A stretch of 25,269 bases of DNA from an uncultured Alistipes sp. (GTDB lineage Bacteria > Bacteroidota > Bacteroidia > Bacteroidales > Rikenellaceae), in NCBI GenBank assembly GCA_900550925.1, contig URTU01000016.1:1-25269 (forward strand), given 5' to 3'. Under the pieces are notes generated by a model that was given only the letters and a program-made list of their open reading frames with translations, had not been told where the DNA came from and made no database searches. Shown here piece after piece: positions 7,587 to 14,847 of this stretch. Position numbers and translations under genes: made by a program. How positions within the stretch are numbered: position 1 is the stretch's first letter; the number at the start of each line of letters is the position of its first letter.

Positions 7587-8042
7587 GTGGATTCATTAAG
7601 CTACAAGACTATCTCGGCCAATGCAGCGACAGTAAACAAGGAGTGGGTGCTGATCGATGCCAACGGCGAGGTATTGGGACGTTTGGCTTCGCAGGTCGCC
7701 AAGATCCTGCGCGGCAAGAACAAGCCCAGCTTCACTCCGCATGTCGACTGCGGTGACAACGTCATCGTGATCAACGCCGACAAGGTGAAGTTCACGGGCA
7801 AGAAAATGACCGACAAGGTCTATGTGAGACACACAGGCTTTCCGGGAGGTCAGCGATTCGCCACTCCGGCTGACTATCTGGTACGCAAACCGGTCTTCGT
7901 TGTAGAACATGCCGTACGCGGTATGCTTCCGAAGAATCGTTTGGGCGAGGCTCTGTTGAAGAACCTCAAGGTTTATGCTGGCGCAGAGCATCCCCATGCT
8001 GCCCAGAACCCCAAAACAATCAAATTAAACGAGATTAAGTAA
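7587..8042 (+). CDS. rplM: 50S ribosomal protein L13
   Basis: This 151-residue protein is large-subunit protein uL13. Recognisable features are WVLIDANGEVLGRLASQVAK, FTPHVDCGDNVIVINADKV, HTGFPGG and VRGMLPKNRLG, which are hallmarks of L13, and a C-terminal VYAGAEHPHAAQNP. The start is GTG at 7587: the N-terminus MDSLSYKTISAN then aligns with the Bacteroidales L13 start as I remember it, and there is no closer ATG. It is the first gene of an operon driven from 7522-7529. Its stop overlaps the likely rpsI start by one base (TAATG), suggesting translational coupling. Confidence 0.97.
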   Translation: MDSLSYKTISANAATVNKEWVLIDANGEVLGRLASQVAKILRGKNKPSFTPHVDCGDNVIVINADKVKFTGKKMTDKVYVRHTGFPGGQRFATPADYLVRKPVFVVEHAVRGMLPKNRLGEALLKNLKVYAGAEHPHAAQNPKTIKLNEIK

Positions 8043-8434
8043 TGAGTATGGAAGTTGTAAACACCGTAGGACGCCGTAAGGCCGCTGTGGCCCGCGTTTA
8101 CGTGAAACCCGGTAAGGGCAACATTACGATCAACGACAAATCGCTTGAGACTTACTTCCCGTTGGAGATGTTCCAGTTCGTGGTAAAACAGCCCCTGATG
8201 GTGACCAACACCGCAGAGAACTACGATATCCGGATCAATCTCGACGGTGGCGGTATCAAGGGTCAGGCCGAAGCAGCCCGTCTGGGCATCGCCCGCGCAC
8301 TGTGCCAGATCGACGCCGAAATGCGTCCCGTTCTCAAGAAGAGCGGTTTCCTGACACGTGACCCCCGCGAAGTTGAACGTAAGAAGCCGGGCCAGCCGGG
8401 CGCACGCGCGAAGTTCCAGTTCAGCAAGCGTTAG
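8042..8434 (+). CDS. rpsI: 30S ribosomal protein S9
   Basis: This 130-residue protein is small-subunit protein uS9. Its flexible C-terminal tail reaches toward P-site tRNA, and it ends in the diagnostic FSKR. Family features visible are NTVGRRKAAVARVYV, GGGIKGQAEAARLGIARAL and DPREVERKKPGQPGARAKFQFSKR. The ATG at 8042 overlaps the rplM stop by one base. A second in-frame ATG at 8048 gives MEVVNTVG, which resembles the usual Bacteroidales start, so the true start may be two codons later. It pairs with rplM as in nearly all bacteria. Confidence 0.97.
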   Translation: MSMEVVNTVGRRKAAVARVYVKPGKGNITINDKSLETYFPLEMFQFVVKQPLMVTNTAENYDIRINLDGGGIKGQAEAARLGIARALCQIDAEMRPVLKKSGFLTRDPREVERKKPGQPGARAKFQFSKR

Positions 8435-8596
8435 TATCGCATCGGCAAAGCACGATCACGGTTCAAACTCCTCCGACTGTCACACTTTTGCGACATTACC
8501 CTGGGGTTGCCTGATCGCGGAAAACCGGAAGGATTGTTCAGGACACTACCGGCCGGTTGAAGTAAAGAGTAAAAGAAAACATTTAATTATCGAACA
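8435..8596 (+). promoter_or_regulatory. 162-base spacer before rpsB, possible structured leader
   Basis: There is no gene and no terminator T-run, so rpsI and rpsB are probably co-transcribed. Possible structure: AACCGG (8523-8528) can pair with CCGGTT (8553-8558), and a self-complementary ACCGGCCGGT lies at 8548-8557. A weak -7-like box, CACTTTTG, lies near 8485 but lacks the TA. An S2 autoregulatory leader is plausible but not shown. Confidence 0.35.
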
Positions 8597-9454
8597 ATGT
8601 CAAGAACAGATTTCAATACATTACTGGATGCCGGAGTACACTTCGGTCACCTCAAGAGAAAGTGGAACCCCAAAATGGCTCCCTACATCTTCATGGAGAA
8701 GAACGGCATCCACATCATCGATCTGCACAAGACCGTGATCAAGATCGATGAGGCTGCGGCTGCCCTCAAACAGATCGCCAAGAGCGGTCGGAGGATTCTC
8801 TTCGTCGCAACCAAGAAACAGGCCAAAGAGGTCGTTGCCGAAAAGGTACAGGCTATCGGTATGCCGTACGTTACCGAGCGCTGGCCGGGCGGAATGCTTA
8901 CAAACTTCCCCACTATACGTAAAGCCGTCAAGAAGATGTCTACGATCGACCGTATGACCAATGACGGAACATTTGACAACTTCTCGAAGCGTGAGAAGCT
9001 CCAGATTGCACGTCAGCGTGCAAAACTCGAAAAGAACCTCGGTTCGATTGCCGACCTGACCCGTCTGCCGGCTGCACTGTTCGTTGTCGACGTGCAGAAG
9101 GAGGCCAATGCCGTCAAGGAGGCCAAACGTTTGAGCATACCCGTATTTGCCATGGTAGATACTTGTTGTGATCCAACCGACATCGATTACGTTATCCCGG
9201 CAAATGACGATGCTATGAAGTCGATAGCAGTGGTGCTCGACGCCGTTTGCGCAGCCATCAGCGAAGGTCTCGAGGAGCGCAAGCTCGAAAAGGAGAAGGA
9301 GGCTGCCGAGGCTGAGGCAAAGGGAGAAAACAAAAAAGAGTCCAAACCTCGTATCAAGAAGGCTGTGAAAGAGTCTATTGATGCCGAAGAAGAGGCCGTA
9401 GCCGACGTCGTTGCAGCAACCGAACAGGATGCTGCGCCTGCGGAGGAGGAATAG
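8597..9454 (+). CDS. rpsB: 30S ribosomal protein S2
   Basis: This 285-residue protein is small-subunit protein uS2. Hallmarks are LLDAGVHFGHLKRKWNPKMAPYIF, the IIDLHKT segment, FVATKKQA, ERWPGGMLTNF and IPVFAMVDTCCDPTDIDYVIPANDDA. The conserved core ends near residue 230. It is followed by about 50 residues of a Lys/Glu/Ala-rich, mostly acidic extension, longer than the E. coli protein (241 residues). Such tails are common in Bacteroidetes S2 and are probably disordered. It is followed by tsf after 35 bases, the near-universal rpsB-tsf pair. Confidence 0.97.
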   Translation: MSRTDFNTLLDAGVHFGHLKRKWNPKMAPYIFMEKNGIHIIDLHKTVIKIDEAAAALKQIAKSGRRILFVATKKQAKEVVAEKVQAIGMPYVTERWPGGMLTNFPTIRKAVKKMSTIDRMTNDGTFDNFSKREKLQIARQRAKLEKNLGSIADLTRLPAALFVVDVQKEANAVKEAKRLSIPVFAMVDTCCDPTDIDYVIPANDDAMKSIAVVLDAVCAAISEGLEERKLEKEKEAAEAEAKGENKKESKPRIKKAVKESIDAEEEAVADVVAATEQDAAPAEEE

Positions 9455-9489
9455 TATTTGTTCAACCTTTAAAAAACGATTTTTAGACT

Positions 9490-10320
9490 ATGGAAATCAA
9501 AGCTGCAGATGTAATGAAGCTCCGTAAGATGACCGGTGCCGGTATGATGGACTGCAAGAAAGCTCTCCAGGAGGCCGAAGGCGATTACGAGCGTGCAAAG
9601 GATATTATCCGCGAAAAGGGCAAGCTGGTTGTCAGCAAGCGTGCCGACCGTACCGCTACCGAAGGCGTTGTGGTTTCGAAGGTCGTTGGTCAGAAGGCAT
9701 ATCTGCTCTGCCTGGCTTGCGAGACCGACTTCGTAGCCCAGAATGCCGAGTATTCGGCTTCGGCCGAGGCGATGCTCGAGGTGGCCGTGAAGAACGACGT
9801 GGCTGATCTGGCTGCGTTGCTGGCTACCAAGAACGACGAGGGTCGCACGGTTGAGGATATGGTTACCGAGAAGTCGGGCCAGACCGGTGAGAAGATCGAA
9901 CTGGCTTACTACGGTCGCATCGAGGCTCCCTACTGCAACGCTTACGTACACTTCAACAAGAAGCTGGGTACGATTCTCGGTTTCAACAAGGAGGTGCCCG
10001 AGGAGGTTGCACACACCGTTGCCATGCAGGCTACGGCTATGGCGCCGATTTCGATCGACGTTGCCGACTGCCCGGCTGACGTGGTGGCTCACGAGAAGGC
10101 TATTGCCCTTGAGCAGATGAAGCAGGATCCCAAGAATGCGAACAAACCCGATGCTATTCTGGAGAAGATTGCCGAGGGCAAGATGCGCAAGTTCTTCGAG
10201 GAGAATACGCTGCTCAACCAGCCGCTGGTAGGTGAGAAGAAGACCGTAGGCGAGTATATCAAGGAGCATGTCAAGGATGCTACTGTAGTTGCTTACAAGC
10301 GTTTCTCGCTCAACAACTAA
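9490..10320 (+). CDS. tsf: Translation elongation factor Ts
   Basis: EF-Ts, 276 residues, is the nucleotide exchange factor that regenerates EF-Tu-GTP. The N-terminal UBA-like domain (KLRKMTGAGMMDCKKAL) is clear, and the catalytic TDFVAQN motif at 79-85 inserts next to the EF-Tu Mg2+ site. The C-terminal core (EELxHTVAMQ-like segment, then GKMRKFFEENTLLNQPL) is typical. The length is within the family range. It is the last gene of the ribosomal operon, with a strong terminator 40 bases downstream. Confidence 0.97.
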   Translation: MEIKAADVMKLRKMTGAGMMDCKKALQEAEGDYERAKDIIREKGKLVVSKRADRTATEGVVVSKVVGQKAYLLCLACETDFVAQNAEYSASAEAMLEVAVKNDVADLAALLATKNDEGRTVEDMVTEKSGQTGEKIELAYYGRIEAPYCNAYVHFNKKLGTILGFNKEVPEEVAHTVAMQATAMAPISIDVADCPADVVAHEKAIALEQMKQDPKNANKPDAILEKIAEGKMRKFFEENTLLNQPLVGEKKTVGEYIKEHVKDATVVAYKRFSLNN

Positions 10321-10360
10321 TGGTTCGCAGGTTGCGAACAGCATATACAAGCATATGTTA

Positions 10361-10396
10361 AATATCCGGCCGTTGGATGCGGCCGGATATTTTTTT
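10361..10396 (+). terminator. Terminator of the rplM-rpsI-rpsB-tsf operon
   Basis: A 12-base stem (AATATCCGGCCG / CGGCCGGATATT) with a 7-base loop (10373-10379) runs into a string of T ending at 10396. This is a textbook intrinsic terminator. Confidence 0.92.
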
Positions 10397-10630
10397 GTGC
10401 ATGTGGAGGAAGGTGTGGAAGAGAGGAGTGTGTGTGGTGGGGAGATATCCGGGACGGCAGGGCCGGTGTGAGACAGAGGCAGTGCAGGTGACGGGGTTGT
10501 GCGGATTAAGGGATTTGTGTAAGGTTCGACGGTGGTACCGGGGCGAGTCCGGGAATGAAATGGAGCTGGGAGGAATCTATTTTGCGGTTGTTCAACGGGA
10601 TGATCCAGCGTATTTTAGATATTTAATTTT
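10397..10630. other. G-rich intergenic stretch without a recognised gene
   Basis: The plus strand here is strikingly G-rich and C-poor up to about 10580, with GTGTGTGTGGTGG-like and GGGG patches. It then becomes AT-rich toward the fabI promoter. Short open frames crossing it have no recognisable protein content. I see no tRNA, repeat array or known RNA. Confidence 0.5.
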
Positions 10631-10650
10631 TTTATTTTCAAAATGGTGAT

Positions 10651-10658
10651 TACCTTTG
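10651..10658 (+). promoter_or_regulatory. -7 promoter box of fabI
   Basis: TACCTTTG is an exact Bacteroidetes -7 box, with an AT-rich T-run region about 20 bases upstream in place of TTTG. It lies about 85 bases before the fabI ATG. Confidence 0.75.
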
Positions 10659-10660
10659 CA

Positions 10661-10673
10661 GCGCCTTTGGCGC
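10661..10673 (+). promoter_or_regulatory. 5' leader hairpin of the fabI mRNA
   Basis: GCGCC, loop TTT and GGCGC form a compact hairpin at the predicted transcription start, followed by AGGAGGGG and a leader of about 70 bases. A stabilising 5' hairpin or a regulatory site is possible; no known riboswitch is recognised. Confidence 0.35.
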
Positions 10674-10742
10674 AGGAGGGGTATGAACATCCGGTCCGGC
10701 GCCTTATGGATGAAGTGTTTATCAAAAAGAGTAGAATAATTT

Positions 10743-11618
10743 ATGGCTTGTAATCTGTTGAAAGGAAAGAAGGGCATCATTTTCGGCGCCTTGAATGAGG
10801 ATTCGATCGCTTGGAAAGTAGCCGAGCGTGCTGTGGAAGAGGGTGCGGAAATCGTGCTGACAAATACACCTATATCTATACGTATGGGAACCATCGACCG
10901 TCTGGCTGAAAAGTGCGGCGCGATTGTGGTTCCGGCCGATGCAACCAGCGTCGCCGACCTGGAGAATCTGATTGACCGTGCGATGGAGCATTTCGGTGGC
11001 CGGTTCGATTTCATTCTGCATTCGATCGGAATGTCGCCGAACGTGCGGAAGGGCAGAACGTATGATGATCTGGATTACGATTTCCTGGCCAAGACACTCG
11101 ATATTTCGGCAATCTCATTCCACAAGGTGATCCAGGTGGCCCGCAAGAAGGATGCCCTGAACGAATGGGGTTCGATCGTGGCTCTGAGCTATATCGCGGC
11201 ACAGCGCACGCTGTATGGCTATAACGACATGGCCGATGCCAAGGCTCTGCTGGAGTCGATTGCCCGCAGTTTCGGGTATATCTACGGCCGAGAGAAACAT
11301 GTGCGTATCAATACCGTATCGCAGTCGCCGACGCCTACAACGGCCGGCAAGGGTGTGCTCGGCATGAACGACCTGATGGAGTTCTCGGAGAGCATGTCGC
11401 CGCTGGGCAATGCGACGGCAGACGATTGTGCCGGGTATGTGCTGACGCTCTTCTCGGACTATACGCGCAAGGTGACCATGCAGAACCTCTATCACGACGG
11501 CGGCTTCTCGTCGATGGGTATGAGCCGCCGCGCGATGCGTACCTACAAGAAGGGTCTGCGGTTCGACGATGTGGCCGAGAACCAGTATCCGTTCGGCCAC
11601 GGCGACGACGAGGAGTAA
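10743..11618 (+). CDS. fabI: Enoyl-[acyl-carrier-protein] reductase (NADH), FabI
   Basis: This 291-residue cytoplasmic enzyme carries out the last reductive step of each fatty acid elongation cycle, reducing trans-2-enoyl-ACP with NAD(P)H. It is a short-chain dehydrogenase fold of the FabI type. The N-terminal nucleotide-binding segment is KKGIIFGALNEDSIAW, followed by the FDFILHSIGMSP stretch. The active site reads Y150, then Y160-x2-M163-x3-K167, with the same spacing as E. coli FabI Tyr146, Tyr156, Met159 and Lys163. SQSPTPTTAGKG corresponds to the substrate-binding loop. It has its own promoter at 10651-10658 and is probably monocistronic. Confidence 0.95.
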   Translation: MACNLLKGKKGIIFGALNEDSIAWKVAERAVEEGAEIVLTNTPISIRMGTIDRLAEKCGAIVVPADATSVADLENLIDRAMEHFGGRFDFILHSIGMSPNVRKGRTYDDLDYDFLAKTLDISAISFHKVIQVARKKDALNEWGSIVALSYIAAQRTLYGYNDMADAKALLESIARSFGYIYGREKHVRINTVSQSPTPTTAGKGVLGMNDLMEFSESMSPLGNATADDCAGYVLTLFSDYTRKVTMQNLYHDGGFSSMGMSRRAMRTYKKGLRFDDVAENQYPFGHGDDEE

Positions 11619-11805
11619 CCGGCATTGGGCTTTGCACGGTGCGGCCGAACGGCTGACGGCATGATCATCGGGAATGAAGTCTGGGGGGTGAATAAGTCCT
11701 TCCCGACATGATCGAAGGATGAGGGGGAGTCTCTCCCGAATTATAAACCCGGGTGTCGGATGATGGCGGGGCTGTGTGGCCGGTTGCGAAGTTGAAGCGA
11801 AGATT

Positions 11806-11844
11806 AAAGAGTGCGACGTTATTATGCGTTTCGCACTCTTTTTT
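11806..11844 (+). terminator. Terminator downstream of fabI, overlapping the dusB promoter region
   Basis: An 11-base stem (AAAGAGTGCGA / TCGCACTCTTT) with a 14-base loop runs into a T-run to 11844. The T-run directly abuts the -7 box of dusB (11846-11853), so the hairpin occupies the -33 to -7 spacer. The distance from the fabI stop is about 190 bases. Confidence 0.82.
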
Positions 11845-11845
11845 G

Positions 11846-11853
11846 TACCTTTG
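11846..11853 (+). promoter_or_regulatory. -7 promoter box of dusB
   Basis: TACCTTTG is an exact Bacteroidetes -7 box 21 bases before the ATG at 11875. It excludes the longer frame beginning at 11776, which would run through both terminator and promoter. Confidence 0.75.
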
Positions 11854-11874
11854 TGGCCACGAATCGGACCGACT

Positions 11875-12897
11875 ATGAAGATTGCAGATATAGACCTGGG
11901 TGACAAGCCGTTGTTTCTGGCGCCGATGGAGGATGTGACCGATCCTTCGTTCCGCTACATGTGCAAGCGGTTCGGGGCTGACATGGTCTATACGGAGTTC
12001 ATTTCGTCGGACGGCCTGATCCGCGATGCCGCGAAGTCGGTCGCCAAGCTGAATGTTTCGGACGGGGAGCGGCCCGTCGGGATTCAGATCTACGGCCATC
12101 TGATCGACGCAATGGTCGAGGCGGCGCAGATTGCCGAGACGGCCCATCCCGACCTCATAGATATCAATTTCGGTTGTCCGGTGAAGAAGATCGCATCGCG
12201 CGGGGCCGGCAGCGGCATGATGCGTGACGTGCCGACAATGGTCGAGATGACCCGCCGGATTGTTGCGGCGGTGAAGACTCCGGTTACGGTCAAGACGCGT
12301 CTGGGGTGGGATGACGAGCATCGAAATATTGAGGATATAGCCCTGCGGCTGCAGGATGTCGGTATTTCGGCGTTGACGATCCACGGCCGCACGCGGGCGC
12401 AGATGTATACCGGCCAGGCCGACTGGACTTTGATCGGGGCAGTCAAGAACAACCCGCTCATACATATCCCGATCATCGGGAACGGCGATATCAATTCGGC
12501 GCAGTCGGCGGCCGAGGCCTTTGACCGGTGGGGGGTGGATGGCATCATGATCGGTCGCGCGACCTATGGCCGGCCGTGGATATTCCGTGAGATACGGCAC
12601 TATCTGACAACCGGAGAGCTGTTGCCGCAGCCGTCTGTTTCAGAGCGTGTCGAGATTGCCAAGCAACATCTGTTGAAGTCGGTCGAGGTGAAGGGAGAGA
12701 AGGTCGGAGTGCTTGAGATGCGCCGCCATCTTTCGAACTATTTCAAAGGGTTGCCCGATTTCAAGTCGACACGGCTCAAACTGGTGACGCTGTTCGACAT
12801 ACCGGAACTCTTGTCAACGCTCGATTCGATTGCCGAGCGGTGGGGCGACTGCGATCTCTCATCGGCTGTTCCGGCGCCGCTGTCTCACGAATTGTAA
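11875..12897 (+). CDS. dusB: tRNA-dihydrouridine synthase (DusB-type)
   Basis: This 340-residue flavoenzyme reduces specific uridines in tRNA D-loops to dihydrouridine using FMN and NADPH. The N-terminal FLAPMEDVTDPSFR is the family signature of the TIM barrel. The catalytic cysteine is C101 in INFGCPVKKI, followed by SRGAGSGMM. KTRLGWDD, IHGRTRAQMY, IGNGDI and GIMIGRATYGRPWIF are FMN-binding segments. A C-terminal helical domain follows (LEMRRHLSNYFKGLP). The ATG at 11875 gives a family-typical start just after the promoter. The DusB subgroup is my best assignment by overall pattern. It is convergent with znuC, separated by 187 bases that hold nothing I recognise. Confidence 0.92.
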   Translation: MKIADIDLGDKPLFLAPMEDVTDPSFRYMCKRFGADMVYTEFISSDGLIRDAAKSVAKLNVSDGERPVGIQIYGHLIDAMVEAAQIAETAHPDLIDINFGCPVKKIASRGAGSGMMRDVPTMVEMTRRIVAAVKTPVTVKTRLGWDDEHRNIEDIALRLQDVGISALTIHGRTRAQMYTGQADWTLIGAVKNNPLIHIPIIGNGDINSAQSAAEAFDRWGVDGIMIGRATYGRPWIFREIRHYLTTGELLPQPSVSERVEIAKQHLLKSVEVKGEKVGVLEMRRHLSNYFKGLPDFKSTRLKLVTLFDIPELLSTLDSIAERWGDCDLSSAVPAPLSHEL

Positions 12898-13084
12898 TAT
12901 TCCGTATTGGTAGAGCTATCAATTACGGGCGTCCGTGGCCGGTTGGCCGGACAATATTCTAATCCTCCTGAACCTGGAAATCTTATCAAGCTGTTTTTTG
13001 TCGGGGTGTAATACGCTGCTGCACGGGCGGAAACAATCTCCGGTAAGCGACTTGTACCTGAATGTTACTGGCGAGTCCGATCGT

Positions 13085-13831
13085 TTAGTCGTGCGATTCG
13101 AGCACCGTGTGCGGGATGCGGCCGTGTGAGATGATCTGGATCGGACATTCGTAATTGGCCAGCTGTTCGGGCGTAATCTTGTTCGACGGGTGGCGGTGGA
13201 CATGCCGGTTGACACATACGATATTCTTTACGACGCTGGTTATCGTTCCCAGGTCGTGCGAGACCATCACGATTGCCATGCGTTCGTTGAGGCGTTTGAG
13301 CAGGTCGTAGAGTTCGCTTTCGAAACGGTTGTCGACGAAGTTGGCCGGTTCGTCGAGGATCAGCAGCCGCGGGTTCGAGATCAGTGCGCGGCACAACAGC
13401 GTCCGTTGCATCTGCCCGCCCGAGATCTCTCCGATCGGGTGTCGGGCGACATCGGCAATTCCGGTCTGTTCGAGGAGCCGGTCGGCGCTGGCGTAGTCGG
13501 CACGGGTATATCGACCGAAGATGCGCTTCTGGGCCTGTAGCCCCGAGACGACGGTTTCGCGGACCGAGATTGGAAACGAACGGTCGAAATCGCTCTGCTG
13601 GGGAAGGTAGCCGATCAGTTTGTGCCGGCCGTCGAACAGCTCGGGGGCCAGGGTGATATTCCCCTGATAGGGTACGGCACCCATAATGGCCTTGATGAGG
13701 GTTGTTTTGCCGCCTCCGTTCGGGCCGACGATCCCCAGGAAGTCATCGTCGTAGATATCCAGGTTGACATCCTGCAGGACCTCCGTGCGGTCGTAGCGAA
13801 CCGACAGACCGCGTATGGTGATAAGATTCAT
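13085..13831 (-). CDS. znuC: Zinc/metal ABC transporter ATP-binding protein (ZnuC-like)
   Basis: This 248-residue ATPase should power import of the metal captured by the neighbouring ZnuA-like lipoprotein. The ABC motifs are complete: Walker A GPNGGGKTT (36-44), Q-loop YLPQQSDFD (about 75-83), signature ISGGQMQR (136-143), Walker B LLILDEP (156-162) and H-loop MVSHD with H192. After Walker B, ANFVD replaces the commoner TTGLD. The ATG overlaps the znuA stop by four bases (ATGA), so the two are translationally coupled. A ZnuB-type permease is expected for this family but is not present: dusB follows on the opposite strand. Confidence 0.9.
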   Translation of the reverse strand: MNLITIRGLSVRYDRTEVLQDVNLDIYDDDFLGIVGPNGGGKTTLIKAIMGAVPYQGNITLAPELFDGRHKLIGYLPQQSDFDRSFPISVRETVVSGLQAQKRIFGRYTRADYASADRLLEQTGIADVARHPIGEISGGQMQRTLLCRALISNPRLLILDEPANFVDNRFESELYDLLKRLNERMAIVMVSHDLGTITSVVKNIVCVNRHVHRHPSNKITPEQLANYECPIQIISHGRIPHTVLESHD

Positions 13832-14664
13832 CGTTTCGAGGTGATTATGGCGGTTATGCTTCTCAGCGAGCTGTCGATATTCTCGGCCAGAGGATCTATC
13901 TCGACGGCCTCGGCCCCGATACCTTCGGTGACCGTCCCGACAACCGTCGCGGGATAGGGCCGCTGGTAAAGCACATGGCCGATACTGTCGTGCGAGGCCT
14001 GTTCTATGATGCGGGTGATATGTTTTGCCGAAGGCTCGCGGCCCTCCTGCTCGATTGCAACCTGCTCGATACCGTAGTTGCGGGCATAGTATGTCAATGC
14101 CGGGTGGTAGATCAGGAAGTAACGGGTCCCGCTCGCGGAGATCCGTTCGGAGATATATTTGTCAAGTTCTGCGAGCCTCCCGTCGAGCTCCTTGTAACGG
14201 ATGTCGTAAGCGGTCGAGTCGGGGAAGAGCCTCTTCAGGCTTTGGTGCAGATTGGCCGCCATGGTGCGCAGTTCGCGCGGCGAGGTCCAGATATGCGGAT
14301 CGACGCCGTGGCTGTGGCCGTCGTGCGAGTGCCCGCCGAGGGTCTCGATACCCTCACACAGCGCTATGGGAGTGATATCGCGGTTGCGGGCGATGAGCGA
14401 CTGTTCGAACGGAATCAGCCCGACGGTATATACGGCGCGGCTGTCGGCCATCGTGGCGATCTGGCGTGCGGTAGGTTCGAAGGTCTCGGGACTCGCACCG
14501 GCCGGAATAAGCACCTCGACACGGAAATCGTCGCCCGTAATCGCCTCGACCAGATAGCGCAGAGGTGCTATCGAGACGGTAATCGTATCGCGGCGGTCGT
14601 TGTCGCGTGCTCCGCTGCAACCTGTCAGCACCAACAGTACGGCAATGTAAAGTAGACGTTTCAT
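13828..14664 (-). CDS. znuA: Zinc/metal ABC transporter substrate-binding lipoprotein (ZnuA-like)
   Basis: This 278-residue cluster A-I metal-binding protein captures Zn2+ (possibly Mn2+ or Fe2+) for the ABC importer. The signal peptide ends in lipobox LTGC, so C16 should be lipidated. The His-rich loop (GGHSHDGHSHG, 110-120) before DPHIWTSP is typical of zinc-binding members, with H124 a likely ligand. FLIYHPALTYYARNYGI supplies another His, and IDPLAENID probably the terminal acidic ligand. The first ligand position reads GASPETFEP, so Glu60 stands where E. coli-type ZnuA has His; Bacteroidetes members often look like this. It is the first gene of a two-gene operon, with a TATATTTG box upstream. 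Confidence 0.9.
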   Translation of the reverse strand: MKRLLYIAVLLVLTGCSGARDNDRRDTITVSIAPLRYLVEAITGDDFRVEVLIPAGASPETFEPTARQIATMADSRAVYTVGLIPFEQSLIARNRDITPIALCEGIETLGGHSHDGHSHGVDPHIWTSPRELRTMAANLHQSLKRLFPDSTAYDIRYKELDGRLAELDKYISERISASGTRYFLIYHPALTYYARNYGIEQVAIEQEGREPSAKHITRIIEQASHDSIGHVLYQRPYPATVVGTVTEGIGAEAVEIDPLAENIDSSLRSITAIITSKR

Positions 14665-14687
14665 CGGCGGTTTGATTTAAGCGGAGA

Positions 14688-14695
14688 CAAATATA
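14688..14695 (-). promoter_or_regulatory. -7 promoter box of znuA-znuC
   Basis: On the minus strand this reads TATATTTG, matching TAnnTTTG, 23 bases before the znuA ATG. No -33 TTG is found at the usual distance, which could reflect activator dependence. No obvious Zur-like palindrome is seen around it. Confidence 0.6.
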
Positions 14696-14790
14696 CGCAA
14701 AATTCCCGGTTTGGTCACCCGGATTGGGCTTTGAGAGGGATGTTTTATTTATACGTGCCCCCTGTGCTGCCGGCCGGGCGCATGGGTACA

Positions 14791-14829
14791 AAAAAGCCGG
14801 TTTGCCACATGTGCGGCAAAACCGGCTTT
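14791..14829 (-). terminator. Terminator of ald
   Basis: A GC-rich stem (AAAGCCGGTTTTGCC against GGCAAACCGGCTTT on the minus strand, one bulged base) with an 8-base loop is followed by a T-run, starting 18 bases past the ald stop. Confidence 0.9.
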
Positions 14830-14847
14830 CGATATAGAGGGTTGTTT

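Noticed and set aside
9469..10350. 293-codon minus-strand frame opposite tsf
   Set aside because: Leu/His-rich antisense shadow of EF-Ts.
11776..11874. N-terminal extension of the dusB frame from 11776
   Set aside because: It runs through the terminator at 11806-11844 and the promoter box at 11846-11853.
12919..13215. 98-codon minus-strand frame at the end of znuC
   Set aside because: It overlaps znuC in another frame and has no recognisable content; considered as a permease remnant but it has no hydrophobic segments.
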